Source: JBKPNZ01 sp046732895
GTDB lineage: Bacteria > Actinomycetota > Thermoleophilia > Solirubrobacterales > 70-9
Length of the DNA stretch: 36,182 bases
Direction of reading: 5' to 3'
NCBI GenBank assembly: GCA_046732895.1
Contig: JBKPNZ010000043.1
Location: 1 to 36,182, forward strand
The translations under genes were made by a program, and so were the position numbers. Positions 1 to 7,189 of this stretch are shown piece after piece (the stretch's first letter is position 1; each line of letters starts with the position of its first letter). The notes under the pieces were generated by a model. It saw nothing but the letters and a program-made list of their open reading frames with translations, searched no databases and was not told the origin of the DNA.

Positions 1-377
1 GGCGGGCGCTGCGGAGGGGGCGCCGGCATCCGCTCGCGGCGCGACGCCTGCGAGTCGATCACAACCCGCCGCATCCGCTTGCCGCCGGCCCGCGCCGCCG
101 GAGCCTGCTTGGGCGCAGCCGGCGCAGCCGGCGCGGCCGCCGTGCCGTCGGTCTTCGGAGCCGCCTTCTGCTTCGGCACGGCCTTCGTCGCAGGCGCGGC
201 CTGAGTGGCCGTCTGGGCGCCGTCAGTCGCCGTGGCAAGGGCCTTCAGGGCCTCCTGCTCCTCGACGCTGGACGCTGCCGCCTTCGCTTCGATCCCTGCC
301 GCATTCAAGGCGGCCAAGACCTCCTTGCTCGTGAGGCCCTGCGCCTTGGCGATCTCGTGAACGCGCTTCTTCGCCAA
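1..377 (-). CDS. infB: Translation initiation factor IF-2, N-terminal part (cut by window edge)
   Basis: IF-2 is the GTPase that delivers initiator tRNA to the 30S subunit. Only about 125 N-terminal residues are present. They begin MAKKRVHEIAKAQGL, the classic IF2_N domain (residues about 1-50), followed by an Ala/Pro/Lys-rich linker and a basic stretch (GGKRMRR). The GTPase domain lies beyond base 1. A GTG at 383-381 also opens the frame, but the AGGAG motif (382-386) abuts it. The same motif sits 5 nt before an in-frame TTG at 377-375, which gives exactly the conserved family start, so I chose TTG. The gene follows nusA closely, in the usual rimP-nusA-infB order. Confidence 0.93.
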   Translation of the reverse strand, partial: MAKKRVHEIAKAQGLTSKEVLAALNAAGIEAKAAASSVEEQEALKALATATDGAQTATQAAPATKAVPKQKAAPKTDGTAAAPAAPAAPKQAPAARAGGKRMRRVVIDSQASRRERMPAPPPQRP

Positions 378-385
378 CGGCACTC

Positions 386-2029
386 CTATGCCGCCGGGCC
401 TTCGGTCTCGGCATCGGCGGCCAGAGCCTCCTCGGGCTCCGGCGCGTCGCCGTCCTCGGCAACCTCGGTCTCCTCGAGCATCTCGACGGCGTCGTCGGCC
501 GCGGGCTCGTCGCCATCGGGTGACTCCCCGGCCTCAGGCGCCTCCTCGGCCTCAGCGGCTGGGGGCTCCTCGGCCTCCTCAGGCTCGGACCCCTCCCGGA
601 CCTCAGGCGTCTCGGCGTCCTCAGCGGGCGCCTCGGCCTCCGCTCCCTCCTCCTCGGCGCCGGCCTCGGCGAGCGATGCCTCGGCGCGCTCGATGAGCGT
701 CGCGACTGCGGCCTCGTCGGCGCTCGGATCGGCGAGCGTGGCGACCTCCTCCGCTGAGAGCGAGGAGAGCACCACGACCTGGTTGGTGTCGAAGCGCGCC
801 AGCGCCTGGTGCTGCGGCAGGCCGCAATAGCGCGAGCCCGGCAGCGACGCATTCGGGCAGCGCCGGCCCGCGGAGAGGACCGCGGCGCAGCGGCCGTCGA
901 CGTCCTCGGCGCCCTCGATCTCGATCTCGTCCTCTTCCTGAGAGAAGTCGGTCTCGGACTTGATGTCGACGCGCCAGCCCGTCAGCTTGGCGGCCAGACG
1001 AGCGTTCTGACCCTCGCGCCCGATCGCCAGCGAGAGCTGGTCGTCCGGGACGACGACGGTCGCCTGCTTGTCCTCGTCATCGACGAGTACCTCGCGCACT
1101 CGGGCCGGCGAGAGCGCCTTGGCGACGAAGCGGGCGGGCTCCTCGTTGTAGGGGATGATGTCGATCTTCTCGCCGCGCAGCTCGGACACGACCATGCGCA
1201 CGCGCGAACCGCGGGGGCCAACGCAGGCACCGACGGGATCGACCCCGTCCGCGTGGGAGATCACGGCGATCTTGGAGCGATAGCCCGGCTCGCGGGCGAC
1301 GCCCACGATCTCGACGAGGTCGTCGGCGATCTCCGGGACCTCGAGCTCGAATAGGGACTTGATGAGCTCCGGGCTGCGGCGCGAGACGACAATGCTCGGG
1401 CCCTTGCCTTCGGCGGAGACGTCCGTGATCACGGCCTTGATCCGCATCCCATGGTCGTAGCGCTCGTTCCAGACCTGCTCGGAGCGGGGCAGCAACGCCT
1501 CAACTCGCTCGCGCAGCTGCACGAGCGTGTAGCGGTTGTCGGACTGCTGGATGATTCCGGTCACGAGCTCGCCGACGCGGTCCTGGTACTCCTCGAACAT
1601 CATGTGGCGCTCGGCCTCGCGGATCCGCTGCAGGATCACCTGCTTCGCGGTCTGCGCAGCGATGCGGCCGAAGTCCTCCGGCGTGACGTCGCGCGTCTTG
1701 ATCTGGTCCTCGTAGGGCGCGAGCATCTCGGGATCGAGCTCCGGCTCCTCGGGCTCGCGCAGCTCGCCGGTCTCGGGATCGATGGTCTGCTCCTGCTCGT
1801 CGGCGGCCTGCTCGAGAAGCTTCTCCTCGAGCTCGGGCGGCAGGATCAGCTCGAATACGCGGAAGTCGGCCGTGTCGCGGGCGAGGTCGACGCGCGCGTA
1901 GCGAGCCGCACCGGGCGTCTTCTTGTAGGCGGAGAGGAGCGCATCCTCGAGTGCCGCCATCAGCGTCTCGGCGTCGATTCCCTTCTCCTGCTCGAGGCCC
2001 TTGATCGCCTCGACGATCTCGCGGCTCAC
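386..2029 (-). CDS. nusA: Transcription termination/antitermination factor NusA with a C-terminal Cys/His motif and acidic tail
   Basis: NusA binds RNA polymerase and nascent RNA to modulate pausing, termination and antitermination. The 547-residue protein has the N-terminal RNAP-binding domain (1-150, with an acidic insert around 75-105), an S1 domain (about 153-220) and two KH domains (about 230-360, including VGACVGPRGSR and LAIGREGQNARLA). Beyond the usual end lies a Cys/His cluster (C381, C391, C402, H407) that resembles a small zinc-binding motif, then about 140 residues rich in Glu and Ala. The start is GTG with AGGAGG upstream. It overlaps the rimP stop as GTGA, which suggests translational coupling. 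Zinc binding is inferred from spacing only. Confidence 0.96.
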   Translation of the reverse strand: MSREIVEAIKGLEQEKGIDAETLMAALEDALLSAYKKTPGAARYARVDLARDTADFRVFELILPPELEEKLLEQAADEQEQTIDPETGELREPEEPELDPEMLAPYEDQIKTRDVTPEDFGRIAAQTAKQVILQRIREAERHMMFEEYQDRVGELVTGIIQQSDNRYTLVQLRERVEALLPRSEQVWNERYDHGMRIKAVITDVSAEGKGPSIVVSRRSPELIKSLFELEVPEIADDLVEIVGVAREPGYRSKIAVISHADGVDPVGACVGPRGSRVRMVVSELRGEKIDIIPYNEEPARFVAKALSPARVREVLVDDEDKQATVVVPDDQLSLAIGREGQNARLAAKLTGWRVDIKSETDFSQEEDEIEIEGAEDVDGRCAAVLSAGRRCPNASLPGSRYCGLPQHQALARFDTNQVVVLSSLSAEEVATLADPSADEAAVATLIERAEASLAEAGAEEEGAEAEAPAEDAETPEVREGSEPEEAEEPPAAEAEEAPEAGESPDGDEPAADDAVEMLEETEVAEDGDAPEPEEALAADAETEGPAA

Positions 2030-2469
2030 GTGGCACCTCCTGGAACGTCGGGCACGAGGTTGGAGCGACGGATGCCGGTCAGCGGAATGCGCACCGCGCC
2101 GGTCCCGGAGTCGACCAGGACGCCATCGTCGTCGGCGTCCGTCAGCGTCCCGGTGAAGCTGCGATGTCCCTCGATCTCATCGCGCGTGCGGACCTTCACG
2201 CGCCGACCCAGATACCTACGGAAGTGCTCAGGCTTGGTCAGCGGGCGGTCGGCGCCGGGCGAGGAGACCTCGAGGGTCCAGCTCTCCAGGAGATCGCGAA
2301 GATGCCGCGTCACTCGCTCGCAGAGCGCCAGGTCGACGCCCTCGGGCGAATCGATGTACAGGCGCAGGCTCTCGGCGGCGGGCTGCTCGAGCGCGATCAC
2401 TTCGACCGCGGGCTCGAGCTCGCTCAGACGCTGCTCGATCGTGTCTTGAAGATGTGCGGGGTCGCTCAA
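2026..2469 (-). CDS. rimP: Ribosome maturation factor RimP
   Basis: RimP assists 30S subunit assembly. The 147-residue product matches the family length (about 150). It contains the typical central SSPGADRPL and the KVRT...G.L beta-barrel C-terminal domain. The open frame continues far upstream, but those residues are low-complexity and do not resemble RimP. The first sensible start is TTG at 2469-2467, with a GAGG motif 5 nt before it, giving MSDPAHLQDTIEQ. The gene is first in rimP-nusA-infB. Its leader carries a hairpin/U-tract (2519-2544) and a candidate -10 (2581-2586). Confidence 0.9.
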   Translation of the reverse strand: MSDPAHLQDTIEQRLSELEPAVEVIALEQPAAESLRLYIDSPEGVDLALCERVTRHLRDLLESWTLEVSSPGADRPLTKPEHFRRYLGRRVKVRTRDEIEGHRSFTGTLTDADDDGVLVDSGTGAVRIPLTGIRRSNLVPDVPGGAT

Positions 2470-2518
2470 TTCGTCCTCGGTGCTGTTGTCTCTACCTCGC
2501 CTCCTCCCGTTCCGAGCC

Positions 2519-2544
2519 AAAAAAATGGTGGGCCCGGGCCCACC
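2519..2544 (-). terminator. Intrinsic terminator or leader attenuator before rimP
   Basis: An 18-bp perfect palindrome, GGTGGGCCCGGGCCCACC (2527-2544), is followed on the minus strand by A and seven T residues (2525-2519). This is a textbook rho-independent terminator. It lies after dtd and before rimP. If the TATACT box at 2581-2586 is the rimP promoter, the hairpin is inside the rimP-nusA-infB leader and acts as an attenuator. Otherwise it simply ends the dtd transcript. Confidence 0.8.
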
Positions 2545-2580
2545 TCGATCAAGGGTTCGGGTACGAAAGGAAGCGGTTTC

Positions 2581-2586
2581 AGTATA
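2581..2586 (-). promoter_or_regulatory. Candidate -10 box for rimP-nusA-infB
   Basis: TATACT on the minus strand, about 33 bp after the dtd stop and about 40 bp before the terminator-like hairpin. No good -35 is seen 16-18 bp upstream, so the call rests on the -10 match and its position. Confidence 0.4.
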
Positions 2587-2618
2587 GCCGCGGTGCCTGG
2601 GCTTGCCCCGTGGCTGAG

Positions 2619-3035
2619 CTAGCCCTCCAGGAGGAGCGTCACGGGCCCGTCGTTCACGAGCTCGACGGCCATCCGGGCGCCGAAAGCGCCCCGCTTCGAA
2701 CCCAGACGTGAGCAGAACCGCTGGTACAGGGGCTCGGCCTGCTCGGGGCGCGCCGCCGCCACGAAGCTCGGCCTGTTGCCCTTGCGCGTATCGCCATAGA
2801 GCGTGAACTGACTCACGCACAGGACCTCACGGTCACGGAGCGGCTCGTTCATCTTGCCCTCGGCGTCATCGAAGATCCGCAGCGCACGGACCTTGTCGGC
2901 CAGGCGATCGGCCTTCGCCTCGTCGTCCGATTCCGTCACCCCCAGGAGCACCAGGAGGCCGGGTCCGATCGCCGCGAGCTCTGAGCCGTCCACCGACACC
3001 GATGCACGGCTCACGCGCTGCACGAGGGCGCGCAC
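2619..3035 (-). CDS. dtd: D-aminoacyl-tRNA deacylase
   Basis: This enzyme hydrolyses the ester bond of D-aminoacyl-tRNA (and glycyl-tRNA-Ala) and so protects translation from D-amino acids. The 138-residue length is a little under the usual 145-150. The N-terminus MRALVQRVSRASV is characteristic. The two family signatures are present: SQFTLYGDTRKGNRPSF (about 75-91) and the C-terminal NDGPVT motif. The start is GTG, 3 nt after the stop of the TPR gene, so the two form an operon and translation is probably coupled. A terminator-like hairpin follows at 2519-2544. Confidence 0.96.
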   Translation of the reverse strand: MRALVQRVSRASVSVDGSELAAIGPGLLVLLGVTESDDEAKADRLADKVRALRIFDDAEGKMNEPLRDREVLCVSQFTLYGDTRKGNRPSFVAAARPEQAEPLYQRFCSRLGSKRGAFGARMAVELVNDGPVTLLLEG

Positions 3036-3038
3036 CGG

Positions 3039-3425
3039 CTACGACGCTGCGCGCAGGCGGTCCCGGTAGAGGCGGTAATCGCGCCGGTCAGGCCGCAGAT
3101 TCGATGCGAGCGCCAGGTGGTGGCGGGCCCGATCGCGCTTGCCGGTCAGGGTGAGGGCGCGGCCGAGGCAGAAATGCGCGTAATCGTTTACCGGGTGCGT
3201 CTCGACGACAGCCTCGAACTCCGTCGCTGCCTCCTCGAACTGACGGTTGCGGAAGTAGGCGCGGCCGAGCGCTTCGCGCACCGAGCTCTTCTCCGGCGCA
3301 CGGCGCGCCGCCTCTGCGAGCGGCACCGTCGCCTCCCGGAAGCTGCCGTCTTCGAGCAGCTCCATGCCGCGTCGGTAGAGGGAGTAGGTCTCTTCAGTTC
3401 GGGGCGTGAGCTCGTGTCCAGGCAC
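3039..3425 (-). CDS. Small TPR-repeat protein
   Basis: The 128-residue soluble protein is made almost wholly of tetratricopeptide repeats: YRRGMELLEDGSFREATVPLAEAARRAPEKS, then ALGRAYFRNRQFEEAATEFEAVVETHP and FCLGRALTLTGKRDRARHHLALASNLRP. There is no signal peptide or membrane segment. TPRs mediate protein-protein contacts, and no partner is evident. The gene is first in a two-gene unit with dtd. The start is GTG with no Shine-Dalgarno sequence, and a TACACT box sits exactly 6 nt upstream, so the mRNA is probably leaderless. The exact function is unknown. Confidence 0.85.
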   Translation of the reverse strand: MPGHELTPRTEETYSLYRRGMELLEDGSFREATVPLAEAARRAPEKSSVREALGRAYFRNRQFEEAATEFEAVVETHPVNDYAHFCLGRALTLTGKRDRARHHLALASNLRPDRRDYRLYRDRLRAAS

Positions 3426-3431
3426 GTAGCA

Positions 3432-3437
3432 AGTGTA
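3432..3437 (-). promoter_or_regulatory. -10 box TACACT of a probable leaderless promoter (TPR gene)
   Basis: TACACT on the minus strand with 6 nt between it and the GTG start, which places the expected +1 at the start codon. No convincing -35 is visible. The same TANNNT-N6-start arrangement occurs at other first genes in the window. Confidence 0.5.
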
Positions 3438-3510
3438 TGAGGCAACTCAAGCGCGCTCCGGCTGAGCCACAAAAGGTGAGACAGCGGACCTGGATGCTCG
3501 CCCGTCGGTC

Positions 3511-4782
3511 CTATGTGCTGCTCGGCGGACTCCTATGTGCCCCGTGCGCGCTCCCGCGCAGCTCGGCGACCCGATTCAGGATCGCGTCTGCCACCACCTC
3601 CTTCGACGCGCGTGGCACCTCGCGCTCATCGGCCGGGGTCACGAGGGTCACCTCGTTCTCCGTGGCGTCGAAGCCGATGTCCGACCGCGAGATGTCGTTG
3701 AAGACGATCAGGTCGAGCCCCTTGCGCTGGAGCTTCTCGCGAGCGCGCGCGATCGCCGCGTCCCCGTGCTCGGCCGCGAACCCGACGAGCGTCTGCCCCT
3801 CGGGCCGCTGGGCCGCGAGCCCCGCGAGCACGTCATCCGTGCGCTCCAGCGACAGCTCGAGGGCGGCGCTCCCCTCCCTCACGAGCTTCCCGTCCTCGGT
3901 ATGCGCCGGCCGGAAGTCGGCGACCGCCGCGGCCATCAGCACGACGTGGGCCTCCGGCGCCTCGGTCGCAAGCGCTTCGGCAAGCTCAGCGGTGGTCTCG
4001 ACGTCCATGCGCCGCACGGCCGCCGGCGACGGCAGCGTGACGTTCGCCGCCACCAACGTCACCTCCGCGCCGCGGGCGGCCGCCTGTTCGGCGAGGGCGA
4101 TGCCCATGCGCCCGCTGGAGCGGTTGCCGATGAAGCGCACCGAGTCAAGGGGCTCGCGGGTTCCACCGGCACTCACGAGGACGCGCAGCCCGTCCCACGG
4201 GCCTGGGGCGTGTGGAAGCAGAGCTTCGATGTCGCGGAGCATTCGCTCTGGATCCGGCAACCTCCCCACCCCATGCTCCCCGCGCGATGCGAGCGCGCCC
4301 TCCTCCGGCTCGATCACGTGCACGCCGCGGGCGCGCAGCGTCTCGAGGTTCGCCTGTGTGGCGGCGTCCTTGTACATGCGGTCGTTCATCGCCGGCGCCA
4401 CGGCGCGGGGGGCCGTGCAGGCCAGAAATGAGGTCGTCAGCATCGAGTCCGCAAGCCCTCCCGCGAGCTTCGCGATCGTGTTCGCGCTGGCGGGAGCGAC
4501 GACATAGACGTCGGCGTTCTCGACCACGGCCAGGTGGCCGATCGGATCGTGGTCAGGGACAGGGTCGCCGGGGAACGAGCCTCGGAGCGGGTCGCGCACG
4601 AACTCGTCGGTGAGCACCGGGGCGCCGATGATTCCCTCGAACGAGGCGCGACCGATGAAACGCTCGGCGGTCGGCGTCATCACCACACGGACTCCGTGCC
4701 CGGCCTTGGTCGCAAGCCGCGCGAGCTCCAGCGCCTTATAGGCGGCGATGCCGCCCGTTACGCCGAGGAGAACGCGAGCCAC
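3511..4782 (-). CDS. coaBC: Bifunctional phosphopantothenoylcysteine decarboxylase / phosphopantothenate-cysteine ligase
   Basis: CoaBC makes 4'-phosphopantetheine from phosphopantothenate and cysteine on the CoA pathway. The N-terminal CoaC flavoprotein half shows GVTGGIAAYKALEL, IGHL with the likely catalytic His, APASANTIAKLAGGLADS and the PAMNDRMY substrate clamp. The C-terminal CoaB half shows SAGGTREPLDSVRFIGNRSSG, AAAVADFRP and VGFAAE. The frame is open further upstream through repeat DNA, but GTG at 4782 has GGAGG 5 nt before it and gives VARVLLGVTGG, so I used it (423 residues). It is the last gene of mihF-gmk-rpoZ-coaBC, separated from rpoZ by a tandem hairpin repeat. Confidence 0.95.
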   Translation of the reverse strand: MARVLLGVTGGIAAYKALELARLATKAGHGVRVVMTPTAERFIGRASFEGIIGAPVLTDEFVRDPLRGSFPGDPVPDHDPIGHLAVVENADVYVVAPASANTIAKLAGGLADSMLTTSFLACTAPRAVAPAMNDRMYKDAATQANLETLRARGVHVIEPEEGALASRGEHGVGRLPDPERMLRDIEALLPHAPGPWDGLRVLVSAGGTREPLDSVRFIGNRSSGRMGIALAEQAAARGAEVTLVAANVTLPSPAAVRRMDVETTAELAEALATEAPEAHVVLMAAAVADFRPAHTEDGKLVREGSAALELSLERTDDVLAGLAAQRPEGQTLVGFAAEHGDAAIARAREKLQRKGLDLIVFNDISRSDIGFDATENEVTLVTPADEREVPRASKEVVADAILNRVAELRGSAHGAHRSPPSST

Positions 4783-4816
4783 AGAGGCCTCCTCACCAAC
4801 GCGCCCTAGGGACGTT

Positions 4817-4945
4817 GAATACCTTGCGGACCCCTTCGGGGTCCTTACATGCTGCTTTCGGGGCAAAGCCCCTCACTGGAAATACCTTGCGGACCCCTTC
4901 GGGGTCCTTACATGCTGCTTTCGGGGCAAAGCCCCTCACTGGAAT
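4817..4945 (-). repeat. Tandem pair of 63-bp two-hairpin elements (copies A1 and A2)
   Basis: Two virtually identical 63-bp units (4820-4882 and 4883-4944) fill the rpoZ-coaBC gap and start 1 bp after the rpoZ stop. Read on the minus strand, each unit has hairpin 1 (GGGGC-TTT-GCCCC), a linker GAAAGCAGCATGTAA, hairpin 2 (GGACCCC-GAA-GGGGTCC) and a tail GCAAGGTATT. There is no U-tract, so they are not ordinary terminators. Related elements with different but still complementary stems lie at 11785-11843 and 25465-25568, with a partial copy at 23465-23495. They could act as REP-like mobile repeats, mRNA-end stabilisers or a structured RNA. Confidence 0.9.
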
Positions 4946-5176
4946 CTATGCCCGGTACTCGTAGTTGATCTTGCCGCCCGCGAGCTCTTCGAGGGCGATC
5001 GTGAGGTAGTTGCCGCTGTGGGTCTCGATCATCGGCGGCGTGTACTCCTCGTAGCTGCCCTCGCCTAGGGCCCGGTAGTAGCTGTTGAGCTGCCGGGCCC
5101 GCTTGGCGGCGACGAGCACCGCCGCGTAATGCGAGTCGGTGCGATCCAGAAGCTTGTCAACGCGTGGCTTGATCAT
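4946..5176 (-). CDS. rpoZ: DNA-directed RNA polymerase omega subunit
   Basis: Omega helps fold and assemble the beta' subunit of RNA polymerase. The 76-residue product has the omega pattern: an N-terminal PRVDKLLDRTDSHYAAVLVAAKRARQLN helix region and a C-terminal P.....GNYLTIALEELAGGKINYEY. The length fits short actinobacterial forms. The gene lies between gmk (45-bp gap) and coaBC, the usual actinobacterial order. Two tandem hairpin repeats begin directly after its stop and could tune expression of coaBC relative to the upstream genes. Confidence 0.95.
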   Translation of the reverse strand: MIKPRVDKLLDRTDSHYAAVLVAAKRARQLNSYYRALGEGSYEEYTPPMIETHSGNYLTIALEELAGGKINYEYRA

Positions 5177-5221
5177 TCGGCGGCTGATTGTAGGGATGCG
5201 CCGCGAAGCGCACGCAGGACG

Positions 5222-5797
5222 TCACCCAGCGAGGCCCAGTTCCTCCCGCACGATGCGCTCGAGCGCGCCGGCGGCACGATCAACCTGGTCGTTGACAACC
5301 ACGTGCTGGAACTCCTCCTGAGCAGCGAGCTCGAGCTCCGCCGTTCGCAGGCGGTCGGCGATCGCGTCCTGTGAGTCGGTGCCCCGGCCCTCCAGGCGCT
5401 CGCGCAGCGCCTCAGGGCTTGGCGGAGCGATGAAGACGAGCACCGACTCCGGCATCGCCGCCCTGACCTGGCGGGCACCCTGGACCTCGATCTCGAGCAC
5501 CACCGAGTGACCCTCGGCGAAGCGGCCCTCGACCTCCGAGCGGAGGGTCCCGTAGCGATTGCCGCTGTAGGTCGCGTGCTCGAGGAACTCGTTGGCCGCG
5601 GCCCTGCGCTCGAACTCGTCACGGTCCAGGAAGTGGTAGTCGCGCCCGTCGACCTCGCCCTCGCGGGGCTCCCGCGTCGTCGCCGAGACCGACAGCTCAA
5701 GGCCGGGAACTCGTCCGCGCAGCTCACGGATCAGCGTTCCTTTGCCGACGCCGGACGGGCCCGTGATGACGAAGACCTTGGGCACTGCGAGTGCCAT
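5222..5797 (-). CDS. gmk: Guanylate kinase
   Basis: Guanylate kinase phosphorylates GMP to GDP with ATP. The 191-residue protein has the P-loop GPSGVGKG (13-20), the GMP-binding TTREPREGEVDGRDYHF segment (about 40-56), LEIEVQGARQV and the lid region. The start is ATG at 5797. The GTG six codons into VFVIT would truncate the first strand, so it is less likely. The gene lies 43 bp after mihF and 45 bp before rpoZ. It is presumably co-transcribed from the strong promoter upstream of mihF. Confidence 0.97.
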   Translation of the reverse strand: MALAVPKVFVITGPSGVGKGTLIRELRGRVPGLELSVSATTREPREGEVDGRDYHFLDRDEFERRAAANEFLEHATYSGNRYGTLRSEVEGRFAEGHSVVLEIEVQGARQVRAAMPESVLVFIAPPSPEALRERLEGRGTDSQDAIADRLRTAELELAAQEEFQHVVVNDQVDRAAGALERIVREELGLAG

Positions 5798-5840
5798 CCT
5801 GCCTTACGCAAAGGCCGGAACCGGCGCCGGCGCCCCCGGG

Positions 5841-6173
5841 CTAGCGACGGAGCATGTGCACCAGCTCGGCGCGCTGGCGCTCGGAGAGGCCGCCGATCGT
5901 CTTCGACGGCGAGATCCTGCACTGGGTGAGGATCTTGTTGGCCTTCACCCGGCCGTACTTCGGCACCGCCAGGATCATGTCGAAGGCCTTTGCCGAGAGC
6001 ACGTAGTCAGGCGGGTCGAGCAGAAGCTTCTCGATCTTCGCCTTCCCGGCCTTCAGATCCCGCTTGAGCTGAGCGCGAGCCGAACGGATCTCGTTGGCCC
6101 TCCTGAGAGCCCGCATCCGCTGCTCGCTGGTTCTCTCAGGGACGGCGGCGGCGGTCTCGACGGGCGGCGGCAT
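5841..6173 (-). CDS. mihF: Actinobacterial-type integration host factor (mIHF)
   Basis: mIHF is a nucleoid-associated DNA-bending protein specific to actinobacteria and unrelated to E. coli IHF. The 110-residue protein matches the family length. It contains a basic N-terminal helix (SEQRMRALRRANEIRSARAQLKRDLKAGK) and the helix-two-turn-helix core with VPKYGRVKANKIL and the tail GLSERQRAELVHML. The ATG lies only 11 nt after a consensus TATAAT box, so the transcript should have a leader of about 5 nt or none, and no Shine-Dalgarno sequence is present. It heads mihF-gmk-rpoZ-coaBC. Confidence 0.95.
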   Translation of the reverse strand: MPPPVETAAAVPERTSEQRMRALRRANEIRSARAQLKRDLKAGKAKIEKLLLDPPDYVLSAKAFDMILAVPKYGRVKANKILTQCRISPSKTIGGLSERQRAELVHMLRR

Positions 6174-6184
6174 CGGCGGCGGCG

Positions 6185-6212
6185 ATTATATGCGCGGCTC
6201 GCGAGGGTGCAA
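6185..6212 (-). promoter_or_regulatory. Strong sigma-70-type promoter of mihF-gmk-rpoZ-coaBC
   Basis: On the minus strand, TTGCAC (6212-6207) and TATAAT (6190-6185) are separated by 16 bp. This is the best promoter match in the window. The expected +1 is near 6178, about 5 nt before the mihF ATG. Confidence 0.8.
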
Positions 6213-6250
6213 GGGGGTATGGGCCCCTTTTTGCGAAATTCGCTTCGACC

Positions 6251-7189
6251 TCAGGTTGAGGTCAAGCTGCCAAAACCGGACCGATCGCTCCGGAGGTCCG
6301 CCGGAGAGGCGATTCCCCGGCGCTCCATCTCGGCCTGAAGCTCCCCGCGGATCCGCTTGCCCGCGCCCGAGTCGCGGAAGTTGGCGGTGCCGACGGCGAC
6401 CGCCGCGGCGCCGCCGGCCATGAATTCGAGCGCATCGGCCCCCGCTTCGATTCCGCCCATGCCGATCACGTCCATCGAGACCGTGGCCGCGACCTTCCGC
6501 ACCTGCTCGAGGGCGATCGCACGCACTGTCGGGCCCGAGAGGCCGCCGCTGCCGGCCCCAAGCCACGGCTCCAGCGTGTCCGGATCGAGGGCCGCTGCCT
6601 TGAGCGTGTTGATCAGCGAGACCGCCTCGGCGCCACCCTCCTGCGCCGCCAGCGCGACCGCCGCCGGATCGGCGACGTTGGGCGTCAGCTTCACGATCAG
6701 CGGCTTGCGGGTCAGCGGGCGTAGGACATCGAGCAGGGCGAGTGTCTCGTCGGGCCGCTCGCCGACGATCAGACCGGATTTCACATTGGGACAGGAGACG
6801 TTCAGCTCGATGGCCGCGACATCGTCACGTTCGCCGACGGCCTCGACCAGCCCCGCGAAGTCGTCGCGGCTGGTCGCCATGACCGAGACGATGAGCGGCA
6901 CCGGGAGCTCCGCCAGCAGGGGCAGGTCGTCAGCGAGAAAGCCATCCAGCCCCTTGTTCGGCAGGCCGATCGAGTTGATCATCCCGGACGGCGTCTCGTA
7001 AAGGCGCGGCGGCGGGTTGCCCGTCCGCGGCGCCGGCGTGATCGTCTTCGAGACGAAGGCCGCAAACGGAAAGTCCTCGAGGAGCGCGTCACCGAAGGCC
7101 CGGCGGGCGGCGATCGCATCGAAGGTGCCGCTTCCGTTCAGGATCGGGTGCTCCAGGCGCAGGCCGGCGATCTCGACGCTCAGGTCCAT
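6251..7189 (-). CDS. pyrD: Dihydroorotate dehydrogenase, class 1B catalytic subunit
   Basis: PyrD oxidises dihydroorotate to orotate using FMN and passes electrons to PyrK. The 312-residue protein shows the class 1B features: N-terminal LRLEHPILNGSGTF, the substrate loop NSIGLPNKG, ELNVSCPNVKSG with catalytic-base Cys133 (class 2 enzymes use Ser), K-L-T-P-N and the phosphate-binding GMGGI near the C-terminus. The presence of an adjacent PyrK confirms the NAD-linked heterotetramer. The start overlaps the pyrK stop by 1 nt (TGATG). It is the last gene of the pyr operon. An inverted repeat GACCTCA/TGAGGTC spans its stop codon and may mark the 3' end. Confidence 0.97.
   Translation of the reverse strand: MDLSVEIAGLRLEHPILNGSGTFDAIAARRAFGDALLEDFPFAAFVSKTITPAPRTGNPPPRLYETPSGMINSIGLPNKGLDGFLADDLPLLAELPVPLIVSVMATSRDDFAGLVEAVGERDDVAAIELNVSCPNVKSGLIVGERPDETLALLDVLRPLTRKPLIVKLTPNVADPAAVALAAQEGGAEAVSLINTLKAAALDPDTLEPWLGAGSGGLSGPTVRAIALEQVRKVAATVSMDVIGMGGIEAGADALEFMAGGAAAVAVGTANFRDSGAGKRIRGELQAEMERRGIASPADLRSDRSGFGSLTST

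Noticed and set aside
3505..3540. Short direct repeat TCCTATGTGC near the coaBC stop
   Set aside because: Two 10-bp matches only, partly coding, with no hairpins. It resembles the CATGCTGCT linker loosely, but not enough to call it a further repeat copy.
4783..4866. Upstream extension of the coaBC frame
   Set aside because: It is made of repeat DNA and a linker; GTG 4782 has a well-placed ribosome binding site and the family N-terminus.
4817..4945. Tandem 63-bp repeats as a minimal CRISPR array
   Set aside because: The units are contiguous with no spacers, each unit is internally palindromic twice, and no cas genes are present.
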